Counted from the stretch's first letter, positions 1 to 9,563 are shown. The stretch: DNA of 56,909 bases from JANNAT01 sp031422555 (GCA_031422555.1 JANPLZ010000161.1:1-56909), one strand, 5' to 3'. Made by a program: numbers and translations. The notes: a model not told the origin generated them from the letters alone.

Positions 1-801
1 AAGCCCTATATTCTGTCGGTCGTTAATCAAAAAGGCGGCGTTGGAAAAACGACAACCACCATAAACCTGGCGGCGGCACTGGCAGAGCGTGGTCGCCAAG
101 TTTTGATCATTGATCTCGATCCGCAAGGCAATGCATCGACGGGCTTGGGCGTGCCCGCCTCAAAGCGAGATAAGACCAGCTACGATGTGATCATCGAAGA
201 TTTGCCTTTGGCAGAGGCAATCATGCCGACGACGATTGACGGTCTTGTCATCTGCCCCTCGAACGCCGACCTGTCGTCCGCCGATCTTGAACTGGTCTCG
301 AACGCAAAGCGCAGCTTTTTGCTGCACGACGCCCTGCGGGATCCCAGCATTAACGGGCTCGATCTCGATTTCATCCTCATTGATTGCCCGCCGTCGCTCA
401 GCTTGCTGACGATAAACGCGCTCGTGGCCAGCCATGCAGTTCTGGTGCCCCTGCAGGCCGAGTTCTATGCGTTAGAGGGCCTGTCGCAACTGCTGCTGAC
501 AGTCCGCGAGGTGCGCCAATCGGCCAATCCGACGCTTCGCATAGAGGGCGTGTTGCTCACTATGGTTGATGCACGTAACCGTTTGGCACAGCAGGTGGAA
601 TCCGACGCTCGCAAGACACTTGGCGACTTGGTGTTTTCAACTGTAATTCCCAGAAATGTGCGCCTCAGCGAAGCACCCTCTTTCGCGCAGTCGATATTAT
701 CTTATGATCCCAACTCCAAGGGCGCAGAAGCCTATAGAAGCCTCGCCGTTGAAGTCCTAAAGCGCCATCCTATAATCGGCCGAACGGAACAGGAGCAGTA
801 A
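1..801 (+). CDS. parA: Chromosome partitioning ATPase ParA (5' truncated)
   Basis: ParA/Soj-type ATPase that, with ParB bound at parS, segregates the replicated origin. The frame is open from base 1, so the start codon and a few residues lie outside the window; 266 residues are visible. The deviant Walker A QKGGVGKTTTT with its signature lysine is at visible residues 10-20, IIDLDPQGNAS follows near 36-46, and the Walker B strand ILIDCPP is near 125-131. The stop codon overlaps the parB ATG by one base, so the two genes are translationally coupled. The parAB pair suggests the replication origin is close, probably upstream of the window. Start not visible; identity is clear. Confidence 0.95.
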   Translation, partial: KPYILSVVNQKGGVGKTTTTINLAAALAERGRQVLIIDLDPQGNASTGLGVPASKRDKTSYDVIIEDLPLAEAIMPTTIDGLVICPSNADLSSADLELVSNAKRSFLLHDALRDPSINGLDLDFILIDCPPSLSLLTINALVASHAVLVPLQAEFYALEGLSQLLLTVREVRQSANPTLRIEGVLLTMVDARNRLAQQVESDARKTLGDLVFSTVIPRNVRLSEAPSFAQSILSYDPNSKGAEAYRSLAVEVLKRHPIIGRTEQEQ

Positions 802-1709
802 TGGAAAAGAAATCAGAACGGCGCGGGCTGGGGCGTGGGCTTTCCGCATTGATGGCCGACGTTAATGTGATCCAAAGTAACCCGTCCCCAGAAAATCAAC
901 GCCGGGCAGACCTTCTGATCCCGATCGAGCAGATTTTTCCCAACCCCAACCAACCGCGCCGCGACTTTGAGCCGGAGGCACTGCAAGATCTTGCCGCCTC
1001 CCTCACACAAAAGGGCGTAATTCAGCCGTTGATCGTCCGGCAAATCGGCGATTCCGCCCAATATGAGATTGTCGCTGGCGAGCGGCGTTGGCGCGCGGCA
1101 CAAATCGCAAATCTGCACGAACTGCCAGTGATCATTCGGCAATTCAGCGACGCCGAAGTGCTTGAAATAGCAATCATAGAAAACATCCAACGGGCAGAGT
1201 TGAATGCCATCGAAGAGGCCCAAGCCTATCGGCAACTGATGCAGCGCTTTGGGCATACCCAAGAGAAAATTGCCGAAGCCTTGTCGCGCAGCCGCAGCCA
1301 TATCGCGAACCTTTTGCGGCTTTTGTCCCTACCGGATGACGTTCAAGCCTATGTTACCAAAGGGAAACTTTCTGCCGGACATGCGCGCGCTCTTATCACC
1401 TCCGGCGCAGCATCTGATTTGGCGCGGCAGATCATCGCTCGCGGACTTTCCGTGCGCCAGACCGAACAGTTGGTCCGGAAATCTGCGGCGGCCCCCCATA
1501 ACAAGCGAGTGCGGGGCGACCGAAAAATCAAAGACGCTGATACCAAAGCCATTGAAATGGACGTGTCGGCAAACCTGAATATGGCGGTGCAGATTGATCA
1601 CGATCCGGGTGGTGCGGGCGGCAAGCTGACCATTACCTACCGATCCTTGGACGATCTTGATCTGCTGTGTCGGGTGCTGTCTCAGATCCCTCAAGACGGC
1701 TCAATTTAG
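801..1709 (+). CDS. parB: Chromosome partitioning protein ParB (Spo0J)
   Basis: ParB CTPase and DNA-clamp protein that loads at parS and stimulates ParA. The protein has 302 residues, the usual length. A basic RRGLGRGLSALM leader at residues 7-18 is typical of the ParA-interacting N-terminus. The ParB/sulfiredoxin-fold domain spans about 37-130 and contains the CTP-binding box GERRWRA at 93-99. A helix-turn-helix parS reader lies near 152-173 (TQEKIAEALSRSRSHIANLL), followed by a dimerisation tail. The ATG overlaps the parA stop by one base. I found no perfect parS palindrome in the window. Ends 48 bases from the convergent hemW stop. Confidence 0.95.
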   Translation: MEKKSERRGLGRGLSALMADVNVIQSNPSPENQRRADLLIPIEQIFPNPNQPRRDFEPEALQDLAASLTQKGVIQPLIVRQIGDSAQYEIVAGERRWRAAQIANLHELPVIIRQFSDAEVLEIAIIENIQRAELNAIEEAQAYRQLMQRFGHTQEKIAEALSRSRSHIANLLRLLSLPDDVQAYVTKGKLSAGHARALITSGAASDLARQIIARGLSVRQTEQLVRKSAAAPHNKRVRGDRKIKDADTKAIEMDVSANLNMAVQIDHDPGGAGGKLTITYRSLDDLDLLCRVLSQIPQDGSI

Positions 1710-1757
1710 CCGGCAACCGGCAATCTGCCCGCCCGTCATCCCGGCCAAAAAGCCAGT

Positions 1758-2927
1758 CTAATCCGCCGCCAATTCCCGGATCACCGCATTCAGCACGATC
1801 CGGCCCTTAGGCGTCGCAGCAACGCGTATGGAATCAAAGCTGACCATGCCCAGATCTTGCAGATAATCCAACTGCGCCATGCTCAAGGGGGTCGGCGACA
1901 GGGTGTTATACCGCGCCAGACTTAGGCCCTCTTTCAGGCGCAAGGACATCATAAGGTATTCCAAAGCATGATCTTGCGAAGATAAAGCGTTACGCGGCAA
2001 TTCACCAACTTGGCCTGACAAGACCGATTTTAACCAAAACGCAGGCGATTTTGGTGCCTCGGTCGCCCATCGTATGCCCCCAAGCGTCAACCTGCCATGC
2101 GCCCCGGGGCCAATCCCGACATAGTCCCCACCGCGCCAATAGATCAGGTTATGCGCCGATTCTGCATCCGCGCGCGCATGGTTTGACACTTCATAGGCCG
2201 GCAGCCCGGCTTTGTCCGTCACCTCTTGCGTCACCTCATACATCTCGGCCGCAAGATCGTCCTTGGGCAAGCCTTTAAGCCCCCCACGCGCAAGTCGATC
2301 GGCAAAAGCGGTGCCGTCTTCAATGGTCAGCTGATACAATGACAGATGATCGGCGGCCAAAGTCAGCGCCGCTTGCAACTCTTGCGTCCACTGCGCGATG
2401 TCCTGATCCTGCCGGGCATAGATCAGATCAAAACTGACGCGTTCAAAACAGGTTTTTGCAATTTCAAACGCCCGTCGCGCCTCATCCGCGGTATGCCGTC
2501 GCCCCAGTTTTTGCAGATCGGCGTCGTTCATCGCCTGCATTCCCATCGAAACCCGCGTAACGCCCGCATCACGGTAGCCCGCAAATCGCCCCGCTTCGAT
2601 TGAACCGGGATTTGCCTCCAAGGTGATCTCCGGGTTGTTGCGCATCGTCCATGTCGCCTTGATGCGCTCTATCACCGCGCCGACAAGATTTGGGTCCATC
2701 AAAGACGGCGTTCCACCGCCAAAAAACACCGTATCAAGCCTGCGACCAGCGGTTTGCGCGCCAAGGCGGTCAATCTCGGCCAGATAGGCCGTCTGCCAAT
2801 CGGCTTGGTTGATCTGGGCCGCAACATGGCTGTTAAAGTCACAATATGGGCATTTTGAATCGCAAAATGGCCAGTGAATATACAGACCAAAGCCGCCGTT
2901 CTGCCAATCTTCCATGTGGTCATCCAT
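1758..2927 (-). CDS. hemW: HemW-type radical SAM heme chaperone
   Basis: Radical SAM protein of the coproporphyrinogen III oxidase-like family. The cluster motif FCDSKCPYCDF at residues 21-31 places cysteines at 22, 26 and 29 and lacks the extra cysteine that HemN has after the motif. This marks HemW, a heme-binding chaperone thought to deliver heme to respiratory enzymes rather than to oxidise coproporphyrinogen. The length of 389 residues fits. A second in-frame ATG at 2915 is an alternative start. It is the last gene of the minus-strand run rph-rdgB-hemW, 50 bases after rdgB. Many databases label this family 'coproporphyrinogen III oxidase', which is probably wrong for this form. Confidence 0.92.
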   Translation of the reverse strand: MDDHMEDWQNGGFGLYIHWPFCDSKCPYCDFNSHVAAQINQADWQTAYLAEIDRLGAQTAGRRLDTVFFGGGTPSLMDPNLVGAVIERIKATWTMRNNPEITLEANPGSIEAGRFAGYRDAGVTRVSMGMQAMNDADLQKLGRRHTADEARRAFEIAKTCFERVSFDLIYARQDQDIAQWTQELQAALTLAADHLSLYQLTIEDGTAFADRLARGGLKGLPKDDLAAEMYEVTQEVTDKAGLPAYEVSNHARADAESAHNLIYWRGGDYVGIGPGAHGRLTLGGIRWATEAPKSPAFWLKSVLSGQVGELPRNALSSQDHALEYLMMSLRLKEGLSLARYNTLSPTPLSMAQLDYLQDLGMVSFDSIRVAATPKGRIVLNAVIRELAAD

Positions 2928-2977
2928 TCAAGTCGCAGCCCACAGACGTGCCGTCAAAGGTTCCGCATAGGGCACGA

Positions 2978-3586
2978 TCAGCCAAAGCATCCCGCAATCA
3001 GCTTGCGGAACGCATCCGCCCGGTGACTTATCTGGTTCTTTTCCCAGCGGTCCATTTCACCAAATGTCACGTTATAACCTTCGGGTTGGAAAATCGGATC
3101 ATAGCCATGGCCCCGGTCGCCGCGCATTGGCCAAACCACTTGGCCCGGCATCACGCCTTCAAAAACTTCGTCATGGCCATCGGGCCAGGCCAGCACCAAG
3201 GTGCAGCGAAACTGCGCCCATCGCGGATGGTCGGCCTGCCGCTGCTCCAGCAAGCCCCAGGTTTTGCGCATCGCCATATCAAAGTCCCGCCCCGTCGACG
3301 TTTCCGCCCAATCCGCGGTGTAAACCCCCGGTGCGCCGTCAAGCGCGTCAACGCTGATCCCAGAATCATCGGCCAAAGCTGGCAGGCCCGAGGCTTTGCA
3401 GGCCGCGTGCGCCTTTAGCCGCGCATTGCCGACAAAGCTGGTTTCGGTTTCAGCCGGTTCTGGCAACCCAAGCGCCGCCGCTGAAATACTGGCTACCCCG
3501 AACGGTGCCAGCAGCGCCCCGATTTCTTCCAGCTTTCCTTGGTTATGCGTTGCAATCAGCAAGGTTTCCGCGGTGAACTTTCGCAT
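2978..3586 (-). CDS. rdgB: Non-canonical purine NTP pyrophosphatase (RdgB/HAM1)
   Basis: House-cleaning pyrophosphatase that hydrolyses dITP, ITP and XTP to monophosphates. The family signature THNQGK is at residues 13-18. The metal and purine motifs follow in order: LADDSGISVDAL, GHGYDPIF and the C-terminal ISHRADAF. Length of 202 residues is normal. I take the ATG at 3586, which overlaps the rph stop by one base (TGATG); a GTG immediately upstream at 3589 is possible. Co-transcribed with rph and hemW, a common alphaproteobacterial order. Confidence 0.95.
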   Translation of the reverse strand: MRKFTAETLLIATHNQGKLEEIGALLAPFGVASISAAALGLPEPAETETSFVGNARLKAHAACKASGLPALADDSGISVDALDGAPGVYTADWAETSTGRDFDMAMRKTWGLLEQRQADHPRWAQFRCTLVLAWPDGHDEVFEGVMPGQVVWPMRGDRGHGYDPIFQPEGYNVTFGEMDRWEKNQISHRADAFRKLIAGCFG

Positions 3587-4305
3587 CACACCACGCCCAA
3601 AGCCGCCTTTTGCGCCGCCACCAGTGACGCAACACCGGCTTCGGCCAAGTCCAGCAGTTCGCCCATCTCGGTCCGTGAAAATGTCGCACCTTCCGCAGAC
3701 ATCTGCACTTCAATCATCCGGCCCCGACCGGTCAGGATAAAGTTACCATCCGTCCCGGCGGTCGAATCCTCGGCATAGTCCAGATCCAGCACGGTCTGAC
3801 CGGCATAAATCCCGCAAGAGACCGCCGCCACATGATCTATAATCGGATCACTGACAATCGCACCGCTTTTCAGCAGCTTGTTCATTGCCAACCGCAGCGC
3901 CACCCAGCCGCCGGTGATCGCCGCACAGCGCGTGCCACCATCGGCCTGCAACACGTCGCAGTCGATCACAATCTGCCGCTCGCCCAGCGCGGAACGATCA
4001 ATTCCAGCCCGCAAAGAACGCCCTATAAGCCTTTGAATTTCCTGCGTTCTTCCAGATTGCTTGCCTGCCGCCGCCTCGCGCCGGGTGCGCGAATTGGTGG
4101 CCCTTGGCAACATGCCATATTCCGCGGTCACCCAACCCAGCCCGGTATTTTTCAAAAATGGCGGGGCTTTATCCTCGATGGTGGCCGAACACAAAACATG
4201 CGTCTCGCCCATCTTGATCAGGCAAGACCCCTCGGCATGCTTCATGGTGCCGATTTCAATAGTGACCTGACGCATTTCATTCAGTTTACGATCCGACGGG
4301 CGCAT
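3586..4305 (-). CDS. rph: Ribonuclease PH
   Basis: Phosphorolytic 3'-5' exoribonuclease that trims tRNA precursors. The protein starts MRPSDRKLNEMR, as in most RNase PH sequences, so I take the ATG at 4305 rather than the in-frame upstream codon at 4326; this gives 239 residues, the standard length. The arginine-rich RATNSRTRREAAAGKQ segment and the QEIQRLIGRSLRA helix form the phosphate/RNA site. First gene of the minus-strand rph-rdgB-hemW operon and divergent from hrcA, a typical alphaproteobacterial arrangement. Confidence 0.95.
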   Translation of the reverse strand: MRPSDRKLNEMRQVTIEIGTMKHAEGSCLIKMGETHVLCSATIEDKAPPFLKNTGLGWVTAEYGMLPRATNSRTRREAAAGKQSGRTQEIQRLIGRSLRAGIDRSALGERQIVIDCDVLQADGGTRCAAITGGWVALRLAMNKLLKSGAIVSDPIIDHVAAVSCGIYAGQTVLDLDYAEDSTAGTDGNFILTGRGRMIEVQMSAEGATFSRTEMGELLDLAEAGVASLVAAQKAALGVV

Positions 4306-4366
4306 AAAATATTCCTTATTTTTCACTCTTCAAATAGGCCTGTGGCGCGCCATGATGCAACCCTCA

Positions 4367-4395
4367 TTGACGCCGGGCGCGTAACCTCTCTAGGG
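4367..4395 (+). promoter_or_regulatory. Candidate sigma-70 promoter for hrcA-grpE
   Basis: TTGACG at 4367-4372 and CTAGGG at 4390-4395 are separated by 17 bases and lie 26 bases upstream of the hrcA ATG. The -35 is good and the -10 is poor. No CIRCE inverted repeat and no clear RpoH element are visible in the rph-hrcA gap, so I see no sign of HrcA autoregulation here. Confidence 0.4.
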
Positions 4396-4420
4396 TGGCC
4401 ATCCCCTTGGAACTTTTGAT

Positions 4421-5491
4421 ATGACCGATGGTGCCCGACTGCTTTCTGAAATGAACGACCGCTCCCGCGAGGTGTTTCGCCGGGTGGTCGAAGGCTATCT
4501 GGCCTCGGGTGATCCGGTGGGCTCGCGCACCCTGACCCGCAGCCTGTCGGAACGGCTTTCGGCCGCAACCGTGCGCAATGTGATGCAAGACCTGGAACTG
4601 ATGGGCCTGTTGGACAGCCCGCATATTTCGGCGGGCAGAATTCCCACGCAGATGGGTTTGCGGATGTTCGTTGATGGGCTGCTAGAGGTTGGTATGGTCG
4701 CCGTCGAAGACCGTCAGGTCATGGATGCCGCCGTCACCAGCGGCGATCAGGATGTCACCGCGCTGTTGGATCACGTGGGTGCCACGCTGTCGGCCATCAC
4801 CCGTGGTGCCAGCGTGGTATTGGCCCCCAAACAAGAAGCCCCGATCAAGCATATCGAATTTGTCAGCCTTGCCCGTGACCGCGCGCTTGTGGTGCTGGTG
4901 TTCGCTAACGGCCATGTCGAAAACCGCATTTTCACCCCGCCACCGGGCCAAACGCCCTCGTCTATGCGTGAGGCGGCCAATTTCCTGAATGCCCTCGCCG
5001 AAGGCAAAACCCTGTCCGATCTGCGCCGCTCGATTGGCGCAGATATCGCCAACCGACGGCAAGAGATTGATTCGCTTGCCCGCGCATTGGTGGAAAGCGG
5101 TTTGGCGTTGTGGGAGACCGGGGAAGAAAACAGCGAGCGCCTGATTGTGCGCGGCAGGGCCAATCTGATCGACAACAGTGCAGAATCCCATGATATCGAC
5201 CGCATCCGCAGTCTTTTCGATGACCTGGAACGCAAGCGTGACATCGCAGGCTTTCTTGAACTTGCCGAAACCGGCGAAGGTGTGCGCATTTTTATTGGCT
5301 CAGAGAACAAGCTTTTTTCACTTTCGGGTTCCTCTCTGGTGGTCTCTCCCTATATGAACGCTGATCGAAAGATCATTGGCGCTGTGGGCGTGATCGGACC
5401 GACCCGCCTGAACTATGGCAGGATCGTGCCGATCGTGGATTACACAGCCCAATTGGTTGGCAAGCTTTTGACAGACCGCTCAACCGGCTAG
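4421..5491 (+). CDS. hrcA: Heat-inducible transcription repressor HrcA
   Basis: Repressor of class I heat-shock genes; it binds CIRCE operators, usually upstream of groESL, when kept active by GroEL. The protein is 356 residues. A winged-helix N-terminus (RSREVFRRVVEGYLASGDPV, then SERLSAATVRNVMQDLE and a SAGRIPTQMGLRMFVD segment) precedes a GAF-like middle and dimerisation region. A C-terminal IGVIGPTRLNYGRIVPIVDY block is the family signature. No strong Shine-Dalgarno is visible before the ATG at 4421. It is followed after 43 bases by grpE, the usual pairing. Confidence 0.95.
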   Translation: MTDGARLLSEMNDRSREVFRRVVEGYLASGDPVGSRTLTRSLSERLSAATVRNVMQDLELMGLLDSPHISAGRIPTQMGLRMFVDGLLEVGMVAVEDRQVMDAAVTSGDQDVTALLDHVGATLSAITRGASVVLAPKQEAPIKHIEFVSLARDRALVVLVFANGHVENRIFTPPPGQTPSSMREAANFLNALAEGKTLSDLRRSIGADIANRRQEIDSLARALVESGLALWETGEENSERLIVRGRANLIDNSAESHDIDRIRSLFDDLERKRDIAGFLELAETGEGVRIFIGSENKLFSLSGSSLVVSPYMNADRKIIGAVGVIGPTRLNYGRIVPIVDYTAQLVGKLLTDRSTG

Positions 5492-5534
5492 GGCGTTCGG
5501 GTCAGGGCAGAACAGACAAACAAGGAAGACGATG

Positions 5535-6068
5535 ATGGCGCAGGAAAACACCTCACCAGACGATATTGAAATTGAAGACTTTATCGCGGCCGAAGAACTG
5601 GAGGCGCTGCGTGCCGAACGGGATGACATGCGGGATCGGTTCATGCGTGCGCTGGCAGATGCCGAAAACAGCCGCAAACGATCTGAACGGGATCGCCGCG
5701 AAGCCGAACAATACGGCGGATCCAAACTCGCGCGGGATTTGCTGCCGGTCTATGACAATCTACGCCGCGCGCTGGACGTGGCCACCGACGATACCCGCAC
5801 GCAGGCCGCAGCACTGATCGAAGGAGTCGAGCTTACCTTGCGTGAACTTAGCACCGTGATGACCAAACACGGCGTTGTGCCGATCACGCCCGCCATCGGT
5901 GATCAGTTTGATCCGCAAATTCATCAAGCCATGTTCGAAGCCGCCCTGCCCGGCACCAAAGTGGGCCAAATTATTCAGGTGATGGGCGATGGGTTCATGC
6001 TGCACGACCGGCTGTTGCGCCCGGCACAGGTTGGCGTTTCGTCCAATACCGCGAAAAGCGACGCCTGA
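5535..6068 (+). CDS. grpE: Nucleotide exchange factor GrpE
   Basis: Nucleotide exchange factor of the DnaK chaperone. The protein has 177 residues. An acidic N-terminus and a long coiled coil (about residues 15-60, including ERDDMRDRFMRALADAENSR) are followed by the small beta domain with GDQFDPQIHQAMFEA and a C-terminal MLHDRLLRPAQVGV motif. Two adjacent ATGs exist at 5532 and 5535; AGGAAG at 5523-5528 is better spaced from the second. Likely cotranscribed with hrcA. Convergent with mutS, 10 bases away. Confidence 0.94.
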   Translation: MAQENTSPDDIEIEDFIAAEELEALRAERDDMRDRFMRALADAENSRKRSERDRREAEQYGGSKLARDLLPVYDNLRRALDVATDDTRTQAAALIEGVELTLRELSTVMTKHGVVPITPAIGDQFDPQIHQAMFEAALPGTKVGQIIQVMGDGFMLHDRLLRPAQVGVSSNTAKSDA

Positions 6069-6078
6069 CGGCCAAAGC

Positions 6079-8724
6079 CTAATCACCCAGCAGCGCCTGC
6101 AACTCATAAATCAGCTTTAGCGCGTCAATCGGGCTTAATTCGTCCGCAAGGGTCGCCCGCAACAATCCCTCAGCCGCAGATGATTTTGCGGCTGGCTTTG
6201 CCGGGGGTGCCAGTCTTGGGGCCGATTGAAACAACGGCAAGTCGTCGATCAAGGATTTTTGTCGCCCGCCGCCGTCGCGCTCGCCTGATTCCAGCGCCTC
6301 CAGCACATGTTTTGCCCGCTCTATCACCGATGCGGGCAATCCTGCCAATCGCGCCACTTGCACGCCATAACTGCGATCTGCAGCACCTTTTTTAACCTCG
6401 TGCAGGAAAATCACATCCCCCGCCCATTCCTTGACGGTGACCGTTGCATTCTCGACGCCCGCCAGCTTGCCCGCCAGCGCCGTCATTTCGTGGTAATGCG
6501 TAGCGAACAGCGCACGGCAGCGATTGGTTTCGTGCAAATGCTCCAACGTGGCCCATGCAATCGACAGGCCGTCATAGGTGGCGGTGCCACGGCCGATTTC
6601 ATCCAGAATAACCAAGGCGCGGTCATCGGCCTGATGCAGGATCGCGGCGGTTTCCACCATTTCAACCATAAAAGTTGACCGCCCCCGCGCCAGATCGTCT
6701 GACGCGCCGACCCGGCTGAACAACTGACTGACCAACCCGATATGGGCGGATGTGGCAGGCACAAAGCTGCCCGCCTGTGCCAGCAGCGCGATCAGCGCAT
6801 TTTGGCGCAGAAAAGTCGATTTCCCTGCCATATTTGGCCCGGTCAATAACCAGATTGCGGGCACCGCCGCACCTGTTAACGGACAATCATTCGCGACAAA
6901 CGGCCCAGTCCCGGCGCGGCGCAGTGCCCGCTCGACCACCGGATGCCTGCCACCGACAATGCAAAACGCATGGCTTGCGTCAACGCGCGGCTCGACCCAG
7001 TTTTCGCTGGCGGCCAAATCCGCCAAGGCGCAGGTCAGATCAATCTCGGCCAGCGCCCGCGCGGCAGCCCCAACGGGGCCGCTTTGCGCCAGAACCGCCG
7101 CGCGCAGGGCTTGGAACTGCGCCTTTTCAATCTCCAACGCGCGGTTGCCCGCATTCAGGATCTTGGTTTCCACCTCGCTTAGCGCCAACGTGGTAAACCG
7201 CACTTGATTGGCCGTGGTCTGGCGATGGATGAATAGATCAGACAGTGGCGGCGCGCGCAGCTTGTCGGCATGGGTTTCGGTTGTTTCAATGAAATATCCC
7301 AGCACATTGTTGTGCTTGATCTTTAGGCTTTGAATCCCGGTTTGCGCCACAAACGTCGCCTGCATTGCCGCGATCACGCTGCGGCCTTCATCGCGCAAGC
7401 GCCGTGTGTCGTCCAAATCCGCGTCATAGCTTTCGGCGATAAACCCACCGTCGCGCGTCAAAATCGGCGGCTCGGCAATAAGGGCCCGGTCCAAAAGATC
7501 AATCAGCGTCGCATGGCCGGTCAATGCCGCTGCTTCCGTGGCCAACAGCGCAGGCACCCCAGTCATCTGCAGCAAAAGGTGTTCACCGCAAGCCAGCCCA
7601 TTTCTGATCGCCGCCAAATCCCGCGGCCCGCCCCGGTCAAGCGCCAGCCGTGACAGCGCGCGATCTATATCCCCCACAAGGCGCAATTCGTCGCGCAATT
7701 GGGCCCGCATGCGGCTTTGGTCATGCATAAACCGCACCGATTCCAATCGGCTATGGATCAGCTCAAGATCGCGCGATGGGCTGGAAAGCCTGCGTTCCAG
7801 CAGCCGCCCCCCGGCGGCCGTAACGCTGCGATCCATCGCGGACAGCAGCGATCCGTCACGCCCGCCCGACATTGCCGTGGTGATTTCAAGATTGCGCCTT
7901 GTGGCCGCATCTATCTGAACCGACCCGCCCGCGCTTTCCTGCACCGGCGGGCGTAACAACGGCAGTTTGCCGCGCTGCGTCAGATCAAGGTAGTCAACCA
8001 AGGCGCCCAACGCCGATACGTCGGCACGCTGAAACGCACCAAACGACTCCAACGAGGCCACCGAAAACAGCTGGCACAGCCGTTTCTCTGATCCAGCAGA
8101 ATCAAAACAGCCCCGGGCCAACGCGGTAATCGCGGCGCCCGATTCTGCAACCAAACCTGCCAGTTCGGCTTCTTGCGCCTCGGAAACCAGAACCTCACGT
8201 GGGGCGATACGCGCCAATTCTGGCCCCAACCGCACCAAGGGGCACAGCATCACCCGCAACTCTCCGGTTGAAATATCGGCCCATGCCAGCGCAGCTTCAT
8301 TGCGCACCACGCTGTAAGCCGCCAGATAATTGTGCCGCCGTGCCTCCAGCAAACTATCTTCGGTCAGCGTGCCGGGCGTCACCAGCCGCACCACATCGCG
8401 GCGCACCACGGATTTGTAGCCGCGCTTTTTTGCCTCGGCCGGGTCTTCCATTTGTTCGGCAATCGCCACCCGGAACCCTTTGCGGATCAGGGTCAGCAGA
8501 TATCCCTCGGCAGCATGATGCGGCACGCCACACATCGCAATCGGCTGGCCCGCATGAAAGCCGCGTTTGGTCAGCGCGATATCCAACGCCTCGGATGCAG
8601 CAACCGCATCGTCAAAAAACATCTCGTAAAAGTCACCCATCCGGTAGAACAACAGCGCGCCGGGATATTGCGCTTTGATCTCCAGATATTGTGCCATCAT
8701 CGGCGTGGTGGCGTCGTCGGTCAC
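6079..8724 (-). CDS. mutS: DNA mismatch repair protein MutS
   Basis: Mismatch-recognition ATPase with 881 residues. The mismatch-intercalating Phe-X-Glu is in GDFYEMF (F32, E34). Connector, lever and clamp domains follow, then the ABC-type ATPase with Walker A TGPNMAGKST (about 628-637) and Walker B/signature LVILDEIGRGTATYDGLS (about 705-720). I chose the GTG at 8724 because a GGGGAG Shine-Dalgarno sits six bases upstream; the ATG at residue 9 is the alternative. Stands alone on the minus strand between grpE and msrA. mutL is not in the window. Confidence 0.96.
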   Translation of the reverse strand: MTDDATTPMMAQYLEIKAQYPGALLFYRMGDFYEMFFDDAVAASEALDIALTKRGFHAGQPIAMCGVPHHAAEGYLLTLIRKGFRVAIAEQMEDPAEAKKRGYKSVVRRDVVRLVTPGTLTEDSLLEARRHNYLAAYSVVRNEAALAWADISTGELRVMLCPLVRLGPELARIAPREVLVSEAQEAELAGLVAESGAAITALARGCFDSAGSEKRLCQLFSVASLESFGAFQRADVSALGALVDYLDLTQRGKLPLLRPPVQESAGGSVQIDAATRRNLEITTAMSGGRDGSLLSAMDRSVTAAGGRLLERRLSSPSRDLELIHSRLESVRFMHDQSRMRAQLRDELRLVGDIDRALSRLALDRGGPRDLAAIRNGLACGEHLLLQMTGVPALLATEAAALTGHATLIDLLDRALIAEPPILTRDGGFIAESYDADLDDTRRLRDEGRSVIAAMQATFVAQTGIQSLKIKHNNVLGYFIETTETHADKLRAPPLSDLFIHRQTTANQVRFTTLALSEVETKILNAGNRALEIEKAQFQALRAAVLAQSGPVGAAARALAEIDLTCALADLAASENWVEPRVDASHAFCIVGGRHPVVERALRRAGTGPFVANDCPLTGAAVPAIWLLTGPNMAGKSTFLRQNALIALLAQAGSFVPATSAHIGLVSQLFSRVGASDDLARGRSTFMVEMVETAAILHQADDRALVILDEIGRGTATYDGLSIAWATLEHLHETNRCRALFATHYHEMTALAGKLAGVENATVTVKEWAGDVIFLHEVKKGAADRSYGVQVARLAGLPASVIERAKHVLEALESGERDGGGRQKSLIDDLPLFQSAPRLAPPAKPAAKSSAAEGLLRATLADELSPIDALKLIYELQALLGD

Positions 8725-8805
8725 GGCAAACTCCCCTATGCCTGCCGACCCTACAAAACTGGGCGGGCGTCGAAAAGGGACTATCGGCGGATCGCCCGTC
8801 CGGCC

Positions 8806-9417
8806 TTAGTGTGCAAAGGCCGCGTCTTTGCCCCACACCGCTTTGATCCGGGCATCGCGGCCACACGCATCGCGGTAAAACTTGTAGGCATTGGCTTTTG
8901 TCTTGGGCCCCCGCCGCGTGATGACAATTTCGGTGCTGCGATAATAGTTCTGATGGTAATCTTCGGCGGGCCAAAAGGTTTTCGCGCCCAAGACCGGCGT
9001 TACAATTTTTTGCCCCAGCACCGCCTCCGCCTCGGCCACAGCGGTTTTTGCGGTGGCCTTCTGATCCGCGTTCAGAGGAAAAATTGCCGTGCGATAAGAG
9101 TTGCCCCGATCACAAAACTGCCCGCCGGCATCTGTTACATCGACCGACCGCAAAAATTTCGCCATCAATTCGGCGTAGCTGATCTTGGCGGAATCGAAGG
9201 TGATCCTGGCCGCCTCGTAATGGCCGTCGTGGTTGTCATACGTCGGATTTTCAGACGACCCGCCGGTATACCCCGACACCACTGAAATGACCCCCGGAAC
9301 CGATTCAAAATCCGATTCCACGCACCAAAAACACCCACCTGCGACAATGGCTTTTTCTGTTTTGGCGAAAGCTGCGCCAGTGAAGGCCAGCGACAGGATA
9401 AAAACTAAACGTAACAT
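8806..9417 (-). CDS. msrA: Exported peptide methionine sulfoxide reductase MsrA
   Basis: Reduces methionine-S-sulfoxide in oxidised proteins. Start chosen at the ATG at 9417, which gives 203 residues beginning with a clear signal peptide (LRLVFILSLAFTGAAFA, cleavage after about residue 18); longer in-frame versions would bury it. The catalytic motif GGCFWCVE places the nucleophilic cysteine at residue 29. A later GYTGG segment and the YDNHDGHYEA block are family-typical. The signal peptide implies a periplasmic role repairing envelope proteins. No msrB partner is adjacent. Confidence 0.92.
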   Translation of the reverse strand: MLRLVFILSLAFTGAAFAKTEKAIVAGGCFWCVESDFESVPGVISVVSGYTGGSSENPTYDNHDGHYEAARITFDSAKISYAELMAKFLRSVDVTDAGGQFCDRGNSYRTAIFPLNADQKATAKTAVAEAEAVLGQKIVTPVLGAKTFWPAEDYHQNYYRSTEIVITRRGPKTKANAYKFYRDACGRDARIKAVWGKDAAFAH

Positions 9418-9511
9418 TTTTGATCTCCAACTTTGTCCATCGACCATGAAAGCGGGCCGCAATCCGCGCAATGCACCGCCACGTGATGTCACGCTAAGGT
9501 GATTGCCCCCC

Positions 9512-9540
9512 TTGGCCTTGTCGCCCGCGCGCCGTAGCGT
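9512..9540 (+). promoter_or_regulatory. Candidate promoter for the aminotransferase-sulfotransferase pair
   Basis: TTGGCC at 9512-9517, a 17-base spacer and TAGCGT at 9535-9540 lie 23 bases before the ATG. A strong AAAGGGGG Shine-Dalgarno follows just upstream of the start codon. Confidence 0.4.
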
Positions 9541-9563
9541 GGGAAAACAAAAAGGGGGCCACC

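Noticed and set aside
4306..4420. CIRCE operator upstream of hrcA
   Set aside because: No TTAGCACTC-N9-GAGTGCTAA-like repeat is present in the gap; only CACTC occurs once, without its partner.
1..5000. parS sites near parAB
   Set aside because: I looked for TGTTNCACGTGNAACA-like palindromes. Only bare CACGTG cores occur in the window (near 4787, 9478, 9574, 12215), none with flanking symmetry.
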